In this document: one piece after another, positions 43,107 to 52,052 of the stretch
How the letters are laid out: each line of letters begins with the position of its first letter
Numbering within the stretch: the first letter of the stretch is position 1
Origin: Pontiellaceae bacterium B12227
GTDB taxonomy: Bacteria; Verrucomicrobiota; Kiritimatiellia; Kiritimatiellales; Pontiellaceae
Direction of reading: 5' to 3'
DNA length: 64,000 bases
Assembly (NCBI GenBank): GCA_029432775.1
Contig: JAROAZ010000021.1
Coordinates: 49,256-113,255 of the forward strand
Made by a program: the position numbers and the translations under genes
The notes under the pieces: generated by a model
Database searches by the model: none
The model's input: the letters and a program-made list of their open reading frames with translations, nothing else
Told to the model about the DNA's origin: nothing

Positions 43107-44371
43107 ATATTTCAAATGTATTAGTCTTCCCTTGCGGAACAGAATGCGGCCTTGAGATTCATAAAGCATTACAATACGAAAAATATGTGCAACTGTTTGG
43201 CGCAAGTAGTGAAGCAAACAATGCCGGCGCATTTGTTTTTGAAAATTACATCAAGACAACGATCCCTTATGTGTCTCATCCGGATTTCATCACCCAATTC
43301 AATGATCTATGCATACGACACTCAATAGACTATGTATTTCCTGCCCATGACAGTGCCGCGCTCTATCTGTCAGAACATCAGGAAACATTAAAAGCCGAAG
43401 TAGTCACCTCCAGTTATTCAACAAATTTCATTTGCCGTTCCAAGCTCCGCACTTATGAGCATCTGGCCAAGACTGTATCAGTACCACTCCTCTACACCCC
43501 CTCTGCATTGAGAAAATCCATGCTCCCTCTTTTCCTTAAACCCGATATTGGACAGGGCTCGCAAGGCACTGCTATTGCCCGGGATTTGGAGAGCATCAAG
43601 CATCATCTTAGACAGGACCCAGGAATCTTGATCATGGAATATCTTCCGGGCAAGGAATACACCATCGATTGCTTCACAGATCGCCATGGGAATGTGCGGT
43701 TCGTTGGCGGTCGGGAACGCAGAAGAATAAAATCAGGCATTGCTGTTAACTCAATACGGATCAAAGACGAGCGCTTCAACGAATGGGCCGAAAAAATAAA
43801 CTCCACTCTTCCCTTCCGTGGGGGTTGGTTCTTCCAGGTAAAGGAAAAATCATCCGGGCAGTTCGTCCTCATGGAGGCGGCTCCGCGTATGGCAGGCACC
43901 TCGGCACTCACTCGCAATAGAGGAGTCAACCTTCCCCTTCTGAGCCTCTATGATGCCATGAATATGGAAGTCTCCATCCTTGAGAATGATGTAGAAAACG
44001 AAATTGACCGAACCTTTGTGAATCGGTTTCGCCTGGCTACCGAATTCGAAACCGTTTACTGCGATTTCGATGACTGCCTTGTTGTACGGGGCAAAGTAAA
44101 CACAGATTTACTATGCTTCCTGTACCAATGCATCAACGAGGGAAAAAAAATAGTCCTGCTGACACGGCATGCGGATAATATCAACAACAGCCTCGCTCAC
44201 TATAGACTTTCCGAACTGTTCGATCAGATAATCCATATACAAGACGGAACTCCAAAATCAGAATACATAGAAAAATCCCGCTCCATCTTTATCGATGACT
44301 CTCATCGAGAAAGGGTTGATGCTGCACAAAAAGGGATTTCCGTCTACTCCCCCTGCACCATATATAATTGA
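43103..44371 (+). CDS. ATP-grasp ligase fused to HAD-like phosphatase domain
   Basis: A 422-residue two-domain protein. Residues 1-310 form an ATP-grasp carbamoyl-phosphate-synthase-like ligase: LFLKPDIGQGSQGTAIARD is the glycine-rich ATP loop, ILIMEYLPGKEYTIDCFTD and FVLMEAAPRMAGTSALTR supply metal and ATP ligands. From residue 318 a HAD fold follows: DFDD (Asp321 and Asp323), LLTRH (Thr354), Lys385 and FIDDS (Asp398/399), all four HAD motifs. The ligase likely joins an amino acid or carboxylate to an amino sugar made by the DegT enzymes; the phosphatase may remove a phosphate from the substrate or product. It lies between an aminotransferase and a pyruvyltransferase gene. Confidence 0.8.
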   Translation: MNISNVLVFPCGTECGLEIHKALQYEKYVQLFGASSEANNAGAFVFENYIKTTIPYVSHPDFITQFNDLCIRHSIDYVFPAHDSAALYLSEHQETLKAEVVTSSYSTNFICRSKLRTYEHLAKTVSVPLLYTPSALRKSMLPLFLKPDIGQGSQGTAIARDLESIKHHLRQDPGILIMEYLPGKEYTIDCFTDRHGNVRFVGGRERRRIKSGIAVNSIRIKDERFNEWAEKINSTLPFRGGWFFQVKEKSSGQFVLMEAAPRMAGTSALTRNRGVNLPLLSLYDAMNMEVSILENDVENEIDRTFVNRFRLATEFETVYCDFDDCLVVRGKVNTDLLCFLYQCINEGKKIVLLTRHADNINNSLAHYRLSELFDQIIHIQDGTPKSEYIEKSRSIFIDDSHRERVDAAQKGISVYSPCTIYN

Positions 44372-44381
44372 AGGATTCAGT

Positions 44382-45449
44382 ATGAAAGTTCTCCACAGCT
44401 ATTGCCTGAACTTTAACATTGGTGACTATGCGCTCGGCATTGGCATCAAGAACCTGCTCCGGCACAATCTCGATATAGACTTCATTGCACAGACCAATCT
44501 GCAAGGCCGCGAATTCAACGAATACTATATTAATCAGGTAGTCAATAAACTGTACGACCTGCTCGTGATCGGCGGCGGAGGCATCATCCACGGCGCACAT
44601 TGGCCGCAAGGATGGTTCTGGCTCATTGAAAAACAGAATATTGGAAAAATCTCCACTCCCTTCGTGATCTATGGTGCAGGCTACAACTACTTCGAGGACG
44701 AACAGGGCATTCCTGAGCGGGGAATCGAACACCTTAGACATACCGCCGAAGAAGCCCTTTTCTTTTCAGTCAGAAACGATGGCAGCAAGGAACGTTTGCT
44801 TGAACAAACGAATATCGATGCCGTGGAAATACCGGATCCCGGATTCCACATTGGCCTCGACACACAATACGACCCATTGATTGAAGGCGACTATGTGATC
44901 ATTCAACTGGCCGACGACAAAAGCGAGCTGCGCTTTGGTGGAGCCGAAAAAAGAGATCGGTTCATCCTGCAGATGCGCGAAGTTGTGAAAGACCTTTCCT
45001 CAAGACTCAAAGTGGTTCTCATCCCGCATGTTTTTAATGACATTGCTCTGAGCGAAGCTGTCGCAGAAGGACTTCAGGGAGTGACCGTTTTTCCTTTTTC
45101 AAAATATGCATTTGATCGATGCGACAAAGTGATCGGTCTCTATAAATACGCGAAGTATGTACTCGCGATGCGGGGGCATGGACACATTGTGCCGATCGGT
45201 TTCAACACTCCGGTCATCGCACTCGAAGCTCACCCGAAGGCGCGTGGACTAATGGAAAAGCTTGGGCTCTCTGAGTATGTGGTCAAAGTGAACAACACCT
45301 CTTTCATCGAGGAATGTAATGCCGCCACGACTAAACTGGAGAGTTCCTACAACGAATTAGTTTCCCGCTACCAAACGATTAACTGCGAGCTACTGCAGCA
45401 AAGCAATGCGGCCTGCAACGAAATCAAATGCCGAATTGAAACCCTATGA
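44382..45449 (+). CDS. Polysaccharide pyruvyltransferase family protein
   Basis: A 355-residue protein of the CsaB/WcaK family. NIGDYALGIGIKNLL at the start, DLLVIGGGGIIHGAHWPQGWFW in the middle and VLAMRGHGHIVPIGFNTPVIALEAHPKARG at the end are the typical landmarks; the family adds ketal-linked pyruvate to sugars. The ATG at 44382 is preceded by AAGGA; the open frame runs back to 44295 inside the previous gene. Last gene of the operon; its stop overlaps the convergent YfhO-like gene stop by six bases, so there is no room for an intergenic terminator. Confidence 0.83.
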   Translation: MKVLHSYCLNFNIGDYALGIGIKNLLRHNLDIDFIAQTNLQGREFNEYYINQVVNKLYDLLVIGGGGIIHGAHWPQGWFWLIEKQNIGKISTPFVIYGAGYNYFEDEQGIPERGIEHLRHTAEEALFFSVRNDGSKERLLEQTNIDAVEIPDPGFHIGLDTQYDPLIEGDYVIIQLADDKSELRFGGAEKRDRFILQMREVVKDLSSRLKVVLIPHVFNDIALSEAVAEGLQGVTVFPFSKYAFDRCDKVIGLYKYAKYVLAMRGHGHIVPIGFNTPVIALEAHPKARGLMEKLGLSEYVVKVNNTSFIEECNAATTKLESSYNELVSRYQTINCELLQQSNAACNEIKCRIETL

Positions 45450-47819
45450 GCGAGCGTTCCTCCCGGGAACGACTAATCCAACCACGGCTCCAAGAGAGAC
45501 AGCTAATCCGGCCAACTGCAGAATAGAACCGGCCTTCTTTGACGTGCATTTGAATACGACCTCGCTTGCTCCTGCGGGGACATGAACGCCCATTGATAAT
45601 GCATTCGCACGAAAGATAGGCACCTCGTCCCCATCAACAAATGCCTTCCACTGAGGCTGAAATCGCTGGGTAAAGAGCAGGACAGCATCCTGCTTTGTAT
45701 CCACCTGCACCTTGAGAGAACTGGTTTTCCATTCGACAGCCTGCGGCTCAACAAAGCCTTTGCCTACCGGCGCAGGGAGGTCGGCATCGACCAACACCTG
45801 CCCCACAACGTCGTGGTTTCCGGCGAAGAGCTGCCCCATCATTTGCTCAGACTCAACCTTTCGCCAATCATGGAAGAGGGAAAGGCGCGGCAGCGTTTTC
45901 TGCAACTCGAGAACAACCTGATCCTGTGCTCGCTCGGGCCGCGCCATCGACTGCACGACCAGCTTTTTATCCGCCCCCATTCCAAAGCGGTAGAACATGA
46001 CGGGTTTGAAGACATCCTTCGGAAGCTGATTAACGGCACCGGCCGGAGCCAGGGCATATTTAACCGAGGTGGACTGAAGCAACGCAACCATGTTCTGGTT
46101 CGCCCCCGCCAGATAATCTTTGTATTCCTGGCTCAGTCGCGGTGCCTGCCAAAACCAGAACCCCTTGATTCCGTGTAACGGGAAATCAACACCGATCCAG
46201 CGGTTGTAGATGCCGTTACGGTCGAACGTGAAGACCCGGTTGTTTCCATTGTTTTCCTTGAGATAGTTGATAACCACATTTCCACGCCGCATCTCGGACA
46301 GATCATCTGCCTGGAAATAGTGCTTCGTAAGATAGAGGGAATCAACCACCGGGAAGAGGCAGACCAATCCACCGACCAGCACAACCGCTTTTTTTGCAAC
46401 CTTGGCAGTCAGCAGGGCGAAAATCCCGGCAGAAACCGCCGCATAGAACGAACTGAGCATCATCCGCTTCACGATCAATGGAGCGGAATCACCCCATGCG
46501 GAAAATTTGGTTTCAAAGCCGGAGGCACCCAGCATCAGCACCAATGAACATAGCAGGAAACAGCCACTTACTGCCGCTGCGGCAATCCAGCCGCGTTTTC
46601 TTGTTTTTTCCGACACGAGTAATGCATCGAAGCCGTAAGCAGAAAGAATACCCAGCACAATACCGAGATTGTGCAGGAATTTGATTGGAGCACGGATGCT
46701 GCCGAAAAGAGGCAGGTTGACAACCAACCGATAAAGCGGCGTAAACTTACCGAATGCCAACACCAGAAGAACTAAAGCCATGGACCACCAGAAAATGAGA
46801 GTTGCCCGTTCGTTTCCATCCTCCTTCCGACCGCAAACAGCAAGAAGAGCCACCAACGACAGAATGAATGGAATCAAGCCGAGGTAGACGTTATCAAGGC
46901 GGAAGTTACGAAACCCCTGTCCCGTTTCCGCCCATTCGGCCGCCTGCCCGGTTTTACCCCAATAGGGCGCTTCCGGATCGCCCGTTTTCCACCCCATAAA
47001 ACCGGGAGCGAGCAGATCAGGAATCTCTTGCGGCGGCTGGCTCCATTGCGTAAGAAAATTCCAGGTATTCTCGGAGGATTCGTTGACAGTGGATGCCTGA
47101 ACAACACTGGTCTTATAAGCAGAGAGCGCGGTTCCCACGGAAAGGATCAAGCCGACCAACGCTATGGGCACAAGCGTCAACACCCAGCTTAGCGGCTTCT
47201 TCGGCGAGGTTTGCACCAGACGAAACAGGGCATACGGAGCCAACACAACACCAAACAACAAGCCGATATCCTGTTGCGAAAGCAGCATGAATCCAACTGC
47301 CGTACCGCAAAGAACCGCCCAGCAGAGTCGCCGCAGTCCGTTGGCCATAATACTCTTTTCCAACAGCACCAACGCTGCTGCAAAAAAACAGGCCACGGCC
47401 AGCTTGCCATAGTGCCCGGCAGCGGCAAGCGTGGACGAGCCCAGCCAAAAGGCGGAAACCGCCCCGAAAAAGGAGGCTGCCCAACTCCGCTTCCGCAGCC
47501 GCAGAAACACCAGCAATAGAAAGGAAGAGGCCACCAGGGTCAATGGCGCATAGAGATCGTTGAAAAGGAATGGCGGGAGTGCGGCATGCAGGAAGGTTTT
47601 CGGAGAAAAGCTCGGGCTGCGCACACTGCCGAGAATAAAACCTCCATAGCCCGGGGCAAACATTTGCCCCATCTTCGGCCGGCCGCCGACAATCTGGCCA
47701 ATGTTCGCATCGGATGCGGCAAAGGCATTGTCAGGCCCCAACGCACAGCGAAACACAACGGCCGCCAGCAGAATCAGTAATCCTAGTGCCGCAGCATATC
47801 CCACCCACGTCTTTCTCAT
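45444..47819 (-). CDS. YfhO-like large membrane protein
   Basis: A 791-residue polytopic membrane protein: about 12 hydrophobic segments in residues 10-530, then a periplasmic domain (FFQADDLSEMRRGNVVINYLKENNGNNRVFTFDRNG...) and a last helix (GSILQLAGLAVSLGAVVGLVV). QRFQPQWKAFVDGDEVPIFRANALSMGVHVPAGASEVVFKC closely follows the C-terminal domain of YfhO/PF09586 proteins, which help glycosylate lipoteichoic acid in Gram-positives and are GT-C-like. The ATG at 47819 is chosen because AAGGAG lies nine bases upstream; a GTG at 47837 would put it inside the gene. Last gene of the minus-strand glycan group. Confidence 0.8.
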   Translation of the reverse strand: MRKTWVGYAAALGLLILLAAVVFRCALGPDNAFAASDANIGQIVGGRPKMGQMFAPGYGGFILGSVRSPSFSPKTFLHAALPPFLFNDLYAPLTLVASSFLLLVFLRLRKRSWAASFFGAVSAFWLGSSTLAAAGHYGKLAVACFFAAALVLLEKSIMANGLRRLCWAVLCGTAVGFMLLSQQDIGLLFGVVLAPYALFRLVQTSPKKPLSWVLTLVPIALVGLILSVGTALSAYKTSVVQASTVNESSENTWNFLTQWSQPPQEIPDLLAPGFMGWKTGDPEAPYWGKTGQAAEWAETGQGFRNFRLDNVYLGLIPFILSLVALLAVCGRKEDGNERATLIFWWSMALVLLVLAFGKFTPLYRLVVNLPLFGSIRAPIKFLHNLGIVLGILSAYGFDALLVSEKTRKRGWIAAAAVSGCFLLCSLVLMLGASGFETKFSAWGDSAPLIVKRMMLSSFYAAVSAGIFALLTAKVAKKAVVLVGGLVCLFPVVDSLYLTKHYFQADDLSEMRRGNVVINYLKENNGNNRVFTFDRNGIYNRWIGVDFPLHGIKGFWFWQAPRLSQEYKDYLAGANQNMVALLQSTSVKYALAPAGAVNQLPKDVFKPVMFYRFGMGADKKLVVQSMARPERAQDQVVLELQKTLPRLSLFHDWRKVESEQMMGQLFAGNHDVVGQVLVDADLPAPVGKGFVEPQAVEWKTSSLKVQVDTKQDAVLLFTQRFQPQWKAFVDGDEVPIFRANALSMGVHVPAGASEVVFKCTSKKAGSILQLAGLAVSLGAVVGLVVPGRNARS

Positions 47820-47837
47820 GAAAGCATTCTCCTTCAC

Positions 47838-49835
47838 TCAACCATCCTCTGTCTTTTGTTTCAGAATAAACACGGTCGTCCCCACCAAGCCCAACAGGTT
47901 GGCAACTCCGGCAACTGCAATAATCTCAAAAGTGTTCCCGTGGAAAAGCTGGACTCCGCCATAGTAAAACAAAGCGGAAACCACCACGATGGATGCCGCT
48001 TTGAAGCGCCGTTGCGCCAGCAACAACGAGGTGTTTATTCCCAGCAAAACCGAAATTCCCATCACCACCGCCATCCAGCGCGTTTGGCCGATCAATGCCG
48101 CGCCAGGCTCCTGAATCCCGAACAGGAAATGATGTAGGAACCGGGGAAAAAAGATGCAGAACATGAGAGAAATGGCCAGAAAGACCGATGTATAGGCCAC
48201 ACCTCGCAGATAGATTTTCCGATGCTCCTTTGTAAACTCCCCGGCGGATGAAACTTTAGGAAACATGGCCATGGTAACCGATGCCGTGAGAAACACCACC
48301 ATACGCCCCAGCGTGGCAGCCTTTGCAAAGTCGGTCTCGGCAGGCAGGAAATGCTTCACAAAAACCACATCGCCATTCATGAGTAGCGCGATGCTGAACT
48401 GAATGAAAAAGCATTGTGCCAGATACAGACGGAAACTGGGCAGCTTTTCCCGATCAGCAGGAAATTTCATGATCAGCAACATCAGTACGATGAGGGAAAT
48501 GATCAGGTTAAAATAGCTGCCCCCTACGTGACCCAGCAGTGCCCATCCGCAGGCGGGGTAGAGTAGAATGACGAAACTCGCACCAATCACCAACCGGCTG
48601 ATCGCACCGGAGACGGAAGCCACAGCCGACCAGCCAAACTGCTGAAGGCCCCGCATGGCGCCGCCGATCACCGGCGTGAGAAAGAGCGCGGGTATAGCCG
48701 CCGCCGATACCACCACCGGTGCCACACGGTCCAGATGAAAGGCCGCGGCAATCTGCCGTGCGAATACAATACAGATTGCAGAACAGATGATCGAAGGAAC
48801 CCCGGCAATCAACATCCATTTCCGCACCAGCCGCTTAACCGTACCGGAACGGCCCTCCTTGATCAGCAAACTGGTATAATGTGTTGTGGCCGTAGCCAGC
48901 GTCCCCACTGGACGGGCAACAATGGCAAACAATGAAAAAAAGGTCGTCAATAACGCATAGTCGACCGGCGACAGCGCACGGACAACAATCATCTGGAAGC
49001 CCACGTTGCACACATTTGCAACCATTGAGGCCATCGACAGCATCATGGCATGGCAGAACAGGGAATCGCGGCGAAGGAAATCAACAATCCGGGAAAGAAA
49101 CTGGTCGTAGAGATTCACAACAAAGCTGAACGGGGAATAGAGCAACCTCATCCGCACAATGGCGAGAAACATATCGAGCGAGGAGTTGAAAAAGCGGACC
49201 TTGGACCCCTCCACATCTTTCCAGATGGTGGGTTCTTCCTGAACAGTGTAGTTGTGCCGTCTGAGCTGATAGAGGATATCTACATCAAATGCGAAACGGG
49301 TGGTTCCAATGTTTGGAAGAATAGTTTTCCAGGCATTGGAAGAAAAAATCTTGGCACCGCACTGGGTGTCTTTGTATTTCAGGCCAAGCAGGATGCGCGT
49401 CAGCCAGTTGAAGGTTCGGGAGGAGAGTAGGCGCATCGCTTTTTGAGGAATGGTGACATCTGCACCTTTCATCCAGCGCGACCCGATTACACCGACTTTG
49501 CCTTGCGACTTTTCATACAGCCGGAAAAATTCTTCCGGCGATGTCGCGCCATCGGCATCGACAAAACCAATGTAGTCCCCAACCGCTTCCTTTACCCCAA
49601 GAATAACCGCCCCGCCCTTTCCGACCCGATTAGGCTCGTCGATCACCCGAATACTGGAATGCTTTTTTGCAATTTCGAAAGCAATGTCGGCCGTATGATC
49701 TGTGCAGCCGTTAGCGACCAGAAGAATTTCCGCGTCATCGCCTAGCTTCCCTTGAAAGAAGGAAGCGTAGGCTTCCAATACGGGCGGAAGACGCTCCTCT
49801 TCATTATGGGCAGGGATGACGATAGAAAATTTCAT
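47838..49835 (-). CDS. GT2 glycosyltransferase fused to polysaccharide flippase
   Basis: A 665-residue fusion. Residues 1-235 form a dolichyl-phosphate-glucose/mannose synthase-like GT2 enzyme: FSIVIPAHNEEERLPPVLEAY, VDADGATSPEEFF (DXD) and KYKDTQCGAKIF with the conserved QCG. Residues 255-660 form a Wzx/MATE-like transporter with about 12 membrane helices (GFQMIVVRALSPVDYALLTTFFSLFAI, PVIGGAMRGLQQFGWSAVASV, LGRMVVFLTASVTMAMFPKVSSAG). The enzyme may make an undecaprenyl-phosphate sugar that the fused part carries across the membrane for the GT39 and YfhO-like partners in the same operon. Starts by overlapping the GT39 stop by four bases. Carries palindromes at 49304 and 49327. Confidence 0.85.
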   Translation of the reverse strand: MKFSIVIPAHNEEERLPPVLEAYASFFQGKLGDDAEILLVANGCTDHTADIAFEIAKKHSSIRVIDEPNRVGKGGAVILGVKEAVGDYIGFVDADGATSPEEFFRLYEKSQGKVGVIGSRWMKGADVTIPQKAMRLLSSRTFNWLTRILLGLKYKDTQCGAKIFSSNAWKTILPNIGTTRFAFDVDILYQLRRHNYTVQEEPTIWKDVEGSKVRFFNSSLDMFLAIVRMRLLYSPFSFVVNLYDQFLSRIVDFLRRDSLFCHAMMLSMASMVANVCNVGFQMIVVRALSPVDYALLTTFFSLFAIVARPVGTLATATTHYTSLLIKEGRSGTVKRLVRKWMLIAGVPSIICSAICIVFARQIAAAFHLDRVAPVVVSAAAIPALFLTPVIGGAMRGLQQFGWSAVASVSGAISRLVIGASFVILLYPACGWALLGHVGGSYFNLIISLIVLMLLIMKFPADREKLPSFRLYLAQCFFIQFSIALLMNGDVVFVKHFLPAETDFAKAATLGRMVVFLTASVTMAMFPKVSSAGEFTKEHRKIYLRGVAYTSVFLAISLMFCIFFPRFLHHFLFGIQEPGAALIGQTRWMAVVMGISVLLGINTSLLLAQRRFKAASIVVVSALFYYGGVQLFHGNTFEIIAVAGVANLLGLVGTTVFILKQKTEDG
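49304..49318. repeat. TTCCAA-N3-TTGGAA palindrome (perfect copy, spacer TGT)
   Basis: In the GT2 part of the fusion gene, read on the minus strand as L-P-N-I-G-T. The variant TTCCAG-GCA-TTGGAA follows exactly 23 bp later at 49327. Confidence 0.8.
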
Positions 49836-51346
49836 TCGGACTCTTTCAGCTTTAAAAGGTCCAGCACGGTATGTGCCTGTCCAAAGTGTGGTAGTTCAGC
49901 CAATTGCGAGTAGCGCATGGCTAATGCTTTTTTCAAAGCGATCAGATCGTGATTGGAGACCTCAGCGATGGCGGGGGATTCGATCGAGAGGCCGTACCCG
50001 CTGAAGGCGGCGACGGGGGCGGTAGTGGTTTCAAGAACCTCAACCAACATGGCACGATTGAGAAGATGATATTTTTTTGCCTGGTCGGTGGACATGTCGG
50101 GGTAATAACAGAAAGGCCCCATTTCCATGCCGCGCGGAACGGAGCGATTGGCCTCGATGGCAAGATACGTGTCCTGCGTCAGCAGCTCGCTGCCTTCGGG
50201 GCTGTTTTGTTTTACGATCCCGGCGGCTTCGCGCAGCAACGCCAGATCGCTCTGCTCTTTAAACTGCCACCAGATCCGGTCGCGGCCGCGAACGAACCAG
50301 TCCTGATTGATCGATGAAGAGAAGGAAGAAGCCACGCTTGCCAGGAAAAGAAAAGCGAGCGCAGGCACCTGCCATTTATTTCCAATCATTGGAAGAACGG
50401 TCAACACCAGGGCCGCGGCGAGGATGGGATAGGCGATGACCTGATAGTCATCATACGGGAAGGCCGCAATGCCGTGCACAGCGGAAATTCCAATCCCGCA
50501 AAGCCATAGCAACAACACGAAGGGGTTGCCCTTCCCTTCCAGTCGCTGGAAACAGAGAGCGGCCAGTGTCAGGAATGTAAAGATCAGGTAAGCCTGCACA
50601 AAACGGGAAACAAAACCGACTTTAAGGGTCAATAGTTTGCCCAGCCCGCCCGGATCCCGCCCGGCGTGATAACCCAGCAAACCGAAGTGCGCCTGTTCCG
50701 GTGCCGCAATAAACGAAGGCAGATAAACCGCGAGCAGCATCAGCCCGCCGCCTATTCCGAACCACAGCCAATCCAGCTTCCGCTCTTTCTGAAAGATCAG
50801 CCAGATCCCCGTGATTGGAAGAACAATGCCGGCAGAAAGGCGCGTTCCGGCCGCCAACGCCAGCAGCGCGCCGCCAACGATCAGCGCCACCTTATTGCGA
50901 AGCGTCAGCAGATAAAACCCGCTCATCAGAAAAAAAGCACACAGCGCATAGGTTTTCACCACCGTCGTGAAGTAGCTTTGATAGACATTACACGCGATCA
51001 GCAGAAAAACGGCCACGAGAGCCATGCCGCGCTTTTCCGATGTACGGAAAACGAGGAGTCCGGCGAATAATGCAGCGAGCAATCCGAAAACGGAGGTGAT
51101 GGCGCGCCCGCCGGCCACGCCGAATGTTCCAATGATTGGAAACAAGGCGGAATAGACGTGCGGGAAAACCGGGCCCTGCGTGTATGCGAAATCCTTATAC
51201 GGTGCATGGCCTTCCGAAACCATTTTTGCAGCATAAAGGTACCACCCTTCATCCTGGTTCAGGTTTCCGTGCCGCAGATTCATTACGTTCAGAAACAACG
51301 CAAGTATCAGCGCCAGACTTCCAATGATTGGAACCGATTTATTCAT
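49832..51346 (-). CDS. GT39-like membrane glycosyltransferase
   Basis: A 504-residue polytopic membrane protein of the ArnT/PMT clan. Residues near the N-terminus, LNQDEGWYLYAAKMVSEGHAPYKDFAYTQGPV, carry the Asp-Glu pair of the first periplasmic loop that binds the polyprenyl-phosphate sugar. About ten further helices and a soluble C-terminal domain follow. It likely transfers a sugar from undecaprenyl phosphate to an envelope glycan or protein in the periplasm. It overlaps its neighbours at both ends (TAATG with GtrA upstream, ATGA with the fusion). Three perfect palindromes lie in this gene, the densest in the window. Confidence 0.82.
   Translation of the reverse strand: MNKSVPIIGSLALILALFLNVMNLRHGNLNQDEGWYLYAAKMVSEGHAPYKDFAYTQGPVFPHVYSALFPIIGTFGVAGGRAITSVFGLLAALFAGLLVFRTSEKRGMALVAVFLLIACNVYQSYFTTVVKTYALCAFFLMSGFYLLTLRNKVALIVGGALLALAAGTRLSAGIVLPITGIWLIFQKERKLDWLWFGIGGGLMLLAVYLPSFIAAPEQAHFGLLGYHAGRDPGGLGKLLTLKVGFVSRFVQAYLIFTFLTLAALCFQRLEGKGNPFVLLLWLCGIGISAVHGIAAFPYDDYQVIAYPILAAALVLTVLPMIGNKWQVPALAFLFLASVASSFSSSINQDWFVRGRDRIWWQFKEQSDLALLREAAGIVKQNSPEGSELLTQDTYLAIEANRSVPRGMEMGPFCYYPDMSTDQAKKYHLLNRAMLVEVLETTTAPVAAFSGYGLSIESPAIAEVSNHDLIALKKALAMRYSQLAELPHFGQAHTVLDLLKLKESE
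50380..50394. repeat. TTCCAA-N3-TTGGAA palindrome (perfect copy, spacer TCA)
   Basis: GT39 gene, minus strand L-P-M-I-G-N. A two-mismatch copy lies at 50538. Confidence 0.8.
51127..51141. repeat. TTCCAA-N3-TTGGAA palindrome (perfect copy, spacer TGA)
   Basis: GT39 gene, minus strand F-P-I-I-G-T. Confidence 0.8.
51319..51333. repeat. TTCCAA-N3-TTGGAA palindrome (perfect copy, spacer TGA)
   Basis: GT39 gene near its start codon, minus strand V-P-I-I-G-S; spacer identical to the copy 192 bp away at 51127. Confidence 0.8.
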
Positions 51347-51858
51347 TATCCCTTAAACACGAATTTCTTGCGCATCGTGAAATTGGTCACCATGGCACAG
51401 ATGAATACGAAAAAATAGGCCCAGGTGACCTGCCAGTTGAACTGGGCAATTAAAAACCGGCTGACCCAGGTGAAAAACAGAAACGATCCGGTGGAAAGCG
51501 CATAGAAAAGTCCCACTTCTTTAGCTTTCTGGTGCTTGCCGTCATTAAATACAAAAATTACGTTCGTGATATACGCCACGGTGTTCGATGCCAGAAAGGC
51601 CGTAATCTTATTAAACACAAAATTCCGCAGCAGCACCTCTTCAGAAACCGTTCGGATCTGCCCGCCCATCAGGGTGATAATTGAACCAAACGGGTCACCG
51701 TCGCGCAGACTGGGCAGAACAATCCAGGCCATTAAATAGAAAACAAGCACGTCCACCACGAAGGTAATTCCTCCGCAAAAGAGATACTTGATAAACTGTG
51801 CGTGGACATTTTCTTTGTCACGAAGGAACGCACTCAAACTGGTTACTGGATTCGGCAT
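51346..51858 (-). CDS. GtrA family membrane protein
   Basis: A 170-residue protein with four hydrophobic segments: FIKYLFCGGITFVVDVLVFYLM, FNKITAFLASNTVAYITNVIFVF, FYALSTGSFLFFTWVSRFLI and YFFVFICAMVTNFTMRKKFVFKG. The N-FxxNRxxVF end of GtrA is seen as NFTMRKKFVF. GtrA proteins assist movement of undecaprenyl-phosphate sugars across the membrane. First gene of the minus-strand operon. The 194-base gap upstream, shared with the divergent DUF2723 gene, must hold both promoters, but I could not find a convincing -35/-10 pair. Confidence 0.88.
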   Translation of the reverse strand: MPNPVTSLSAFLRDKENVHAQFIKYLFCGGITFVVDVLVFYLMAWIVLPSLRDGDPFGSIITLMGGQIRTVSEEVLLRNFVFNKITAFLASNTVAYITNVIFVFNDGKHQKAKEVGLFYALSTGSFLFFTWVSRFLIAQFNWQVTWAYFFVFICAMVTNFTMRKKFVFKG

Positions 51859-52052
51859 AGGTAAAAAACTTAAAAGATAGTACGCAAAGCCCCTATGACA
51901 TTGCGAGAGTTTTATCCTGCAGGAACGGCAAAAATGCGACCGAGACGCAGGTGTTCAACAAAAAATACCCTACCCCCGAAAGCGGATGCAAACTTGACCT
52001 TAAAGCCAATTATTCTATCTTATGTCTTCATTTTGCAGATAAGAGGTACACT

